Shown: positions 63,002 through 64,000 of the stretch, piece by piece | How positions within the stretch are numbered: the stretch's first letter is position 1 | Layout of the letters: each line of letters starts with the position of its first letter | DNA from: Aliamphritea hakodatensis | Lineage (GTDB): Bacteria > Pseudomonadota > Gammaproteobacteria > Pseudomonadales > Balneatricaceae | DNA: 64,000 nucleotides | NCBI RefSeq assembly: GCF_024347195.1 | Contig: NZ_AP025281.1 | Location: 3,844,001-3,908,000 of the forward strand | Direction: 5' to 3' | Program-made: the position numbers and the translations under genes | The notes under the pieces: model-generated | What the model was told of the DNA's origin: nothing | The model's database searches: none | What the model saw: the letters and a program-made list of their open reading frames with translations, nothing else

Positions 63002-63243
63002 GCACTCTCGCTCGAACGTTACGTTCCGAATGGCTCAGCTGCAGTTGTTATATGTAATGCTGTTCTACGCAACCGGAACCCGATAACTTTTTTGCTAAAA
63101 TACCACACTTGGCTACAGGACAAAGGAATTATTTACATCCTCCGGGTATAAGCAAATGCCTTAAAAATCCAGCCTGTGGGTGAACTTCCCCACCGGTTTC
63201 AGTGACCCAGTCTATGAATCCGCACTGATCTGAGGAACCCACT

Positions 63244-64000
63244 TTGGCCACATACTCCCGCAACCGGCTGACACAATTGCTGCCTTTTATACTGAGCCTT
63301 CTGTTGCTTGGCCTGAACTCCGGCCAGGTGCAGGCGGCGCCCAAAGCAGAACTCTGGCCATTATGGCAACCGACAGTTGCCACCGGGCAGTCCGCTGTAC
63401 CGGACTTTAAACACTGGGAAAACTTCCTCAGTCAGTATGTTCGCAGGTATGCCGACGGTCTGAACCGGGTGGATTACGCCAGCGTCACCCCGGCAGATAA
63501 AGCACAGTTAAAAGCCCTGCTGGAACAACTGTCCACCACAGACCCGCGGGGCTGGGGGCCGGCCACCCAAAAAACCTTCTGGATAAATACCTATAATCTG
63601 GCGGTGGTTTCACTGGTGCTGGATCACTATCCGCTGGATTCAATCCGGGATATACGCCTGAGTTTCAGCAGCCTGTTTAACGGTGGCCCCTGGGAAGATA
63701 AGACCCTCAGTGTCACCGGCCAGGAATTGTCTCTGAATGATATTGAACACCGCATCCTGCGCCCCATATGGCCGGACCGCCGGCTGCACTTTGCCCTGAA
63801 CTGCGCCAGTGTTGGCTGCCCTAATCTGGCCACACAGATTTACCGGGTGGAGACGCTGGATCAGCAACTGGATGCTGCCGAACAGGACTTCCTGCGCAAT
63901 AACCGGGCGGTTTTATGGCAGCCCGGTTCAAACACTCTGCAGCTTTCCAGCATCTTTAACTGGTATCAGGTTGATTTTGCCGCGAACGAAAACCAGTTGC
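63244..64000 (+). CDS. DUF547 family secreted protein (3' end cut by window)
   Basis: At least 252 residues are visible to the window edge. The start is TTG 63244, 7 nt after GAGGA; it immediately follows an in-frame stop, and no ATG precedes the signal peptide (LLPFILSLLLLGLNSGQVQA). The DUF547 body is recognisable as FWINTYNLAVVSLVLDHYP, LSLNDIEHRILRP and FALNCASVGCPNL. Members are periplasmic proteins of unsettled function, sometimes compared with glutaredoxin-like or transglutaminase-like folds. Confidence 0.85.
   Translation, partial: MATYSRNRLTQLLPFILSLLLLGLNSGQVQAAPKAELWPLWQPTVATGQSAVPDFKHWENFLSQYVRRYADGLNRVDYASVTPADKAQLKALLEQLSTTDPRGWGPATQKTFWINTYNLAVVSLVLDHYPLDSIRDIRLSFSSLFNGGPWEDKTLSVTGQELSLNDIEHRILRPIWPDRRLHFALNCASVGCPNLATQIYRVETLDQQLDAAEQDFLRNNRAVLWQPGSNTLQLSSIFNWYQVDFAANENQL

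Noticed and set aside
63014..63026. GAACG-TTA-CGTTC dyad before FCD regulator 2
   Set aside because: Five-bp arms are too short to be significant and no second copy was seen; possible autoregulatory site but unsupported.

Overview
The window looks like chromosome of a marine gammaproteobacterium of the Oceanospirillales type (Amphritea, Neptunomonas or Marinobacterium-like). This is inferred from gene content: a BCCT betaine carrier, a TAXI-type TRAP transporter, a class II DAHP synthase, DUF3549 and YqcC family genes, a NfsA/AlkB pair and a lambda O/P-like replication pair. No rRNA, tRNA, CRISPR array, insertion sequence or integrase was recognised. Base composition is fairly even, and the AT-rich stretches are intergenic.

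Layout. 1-3.6 kb: 3' part of metR, a small unknown gene, a PAS-PAS-GGDEF diguanylate cyclase and a PcaC-like protein. 3.8-17 kb: a catabolic block. Its core is a flavin reductase, a luciferase-like monooxygenase, an alpha/beta hydrolase, two aldehyde dehydrogenases (one GabD-like), a DUF1185 (AA_synth) protein, a GntR/FCD regulator with a palindromic operator, and a BCCT transporter. This is the enzyme set expected for trigonelline-type (N-methylated pyridine betaine) degradation to succinate. It is flanked by sugar-acid-like enzymes: an SDR, an amidohydrolase/lactonase, an enolase-superfamily enzyme and a class II aldolase.

17-23.7 kb: housekeeping aroG-II and yqcC; an operon of two DUF1538 membrane proteins with PII-like and CBS proteins; a DUF3549 gene; a LysR gene. 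23.9-31.8 kb: an iron-acquisition locus with exbB, two exbD genes (the second lacking the usual Asp), tonB with a very long Glu-Pro tract, a siderophore receptor, an FMN alpha-hydroxyacid oxidase, a PiuC-type dioxygenase and a lone FbpA-like binding protein.

31.8-44.2 kb: a lambda P-like/DnaT-like pair (probable domesticated helicase-loading factors), a CBS protein, alkB with no conventional start codon, nfsA, a HigBA-like toxin-antitoxin pair, class I fumarase, a periplasmic-sensor diguanylate cyclase, a UbiA-family prenyltransferase, trhP, thpR and a coiled-coil membrane protein. 44.4-53.6 kb: a minus-strand dipeptide/oligopeptide ABC operon continuing into an M14 carboxypeptidase, a LysR regulator and an Xaa-Pro dipeptidase. 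53.9-63 kb: a second catabolic block with an Asp/Glu-type racemase, a DadA-like oxidoreductase, a 2-oxoglutarate/Fe oxygenase, an MFS carrier, a TAXI TRAP transporter and a GntR/FCD regulator. Three of its promoters share a CTGTATACA(G/A) operator. The window ends inside a DUF547 gene with a TTG start.

Functional calls come from reading the translated sequences. Pathway assignments are inference from gene sets, and substrates are not proven.
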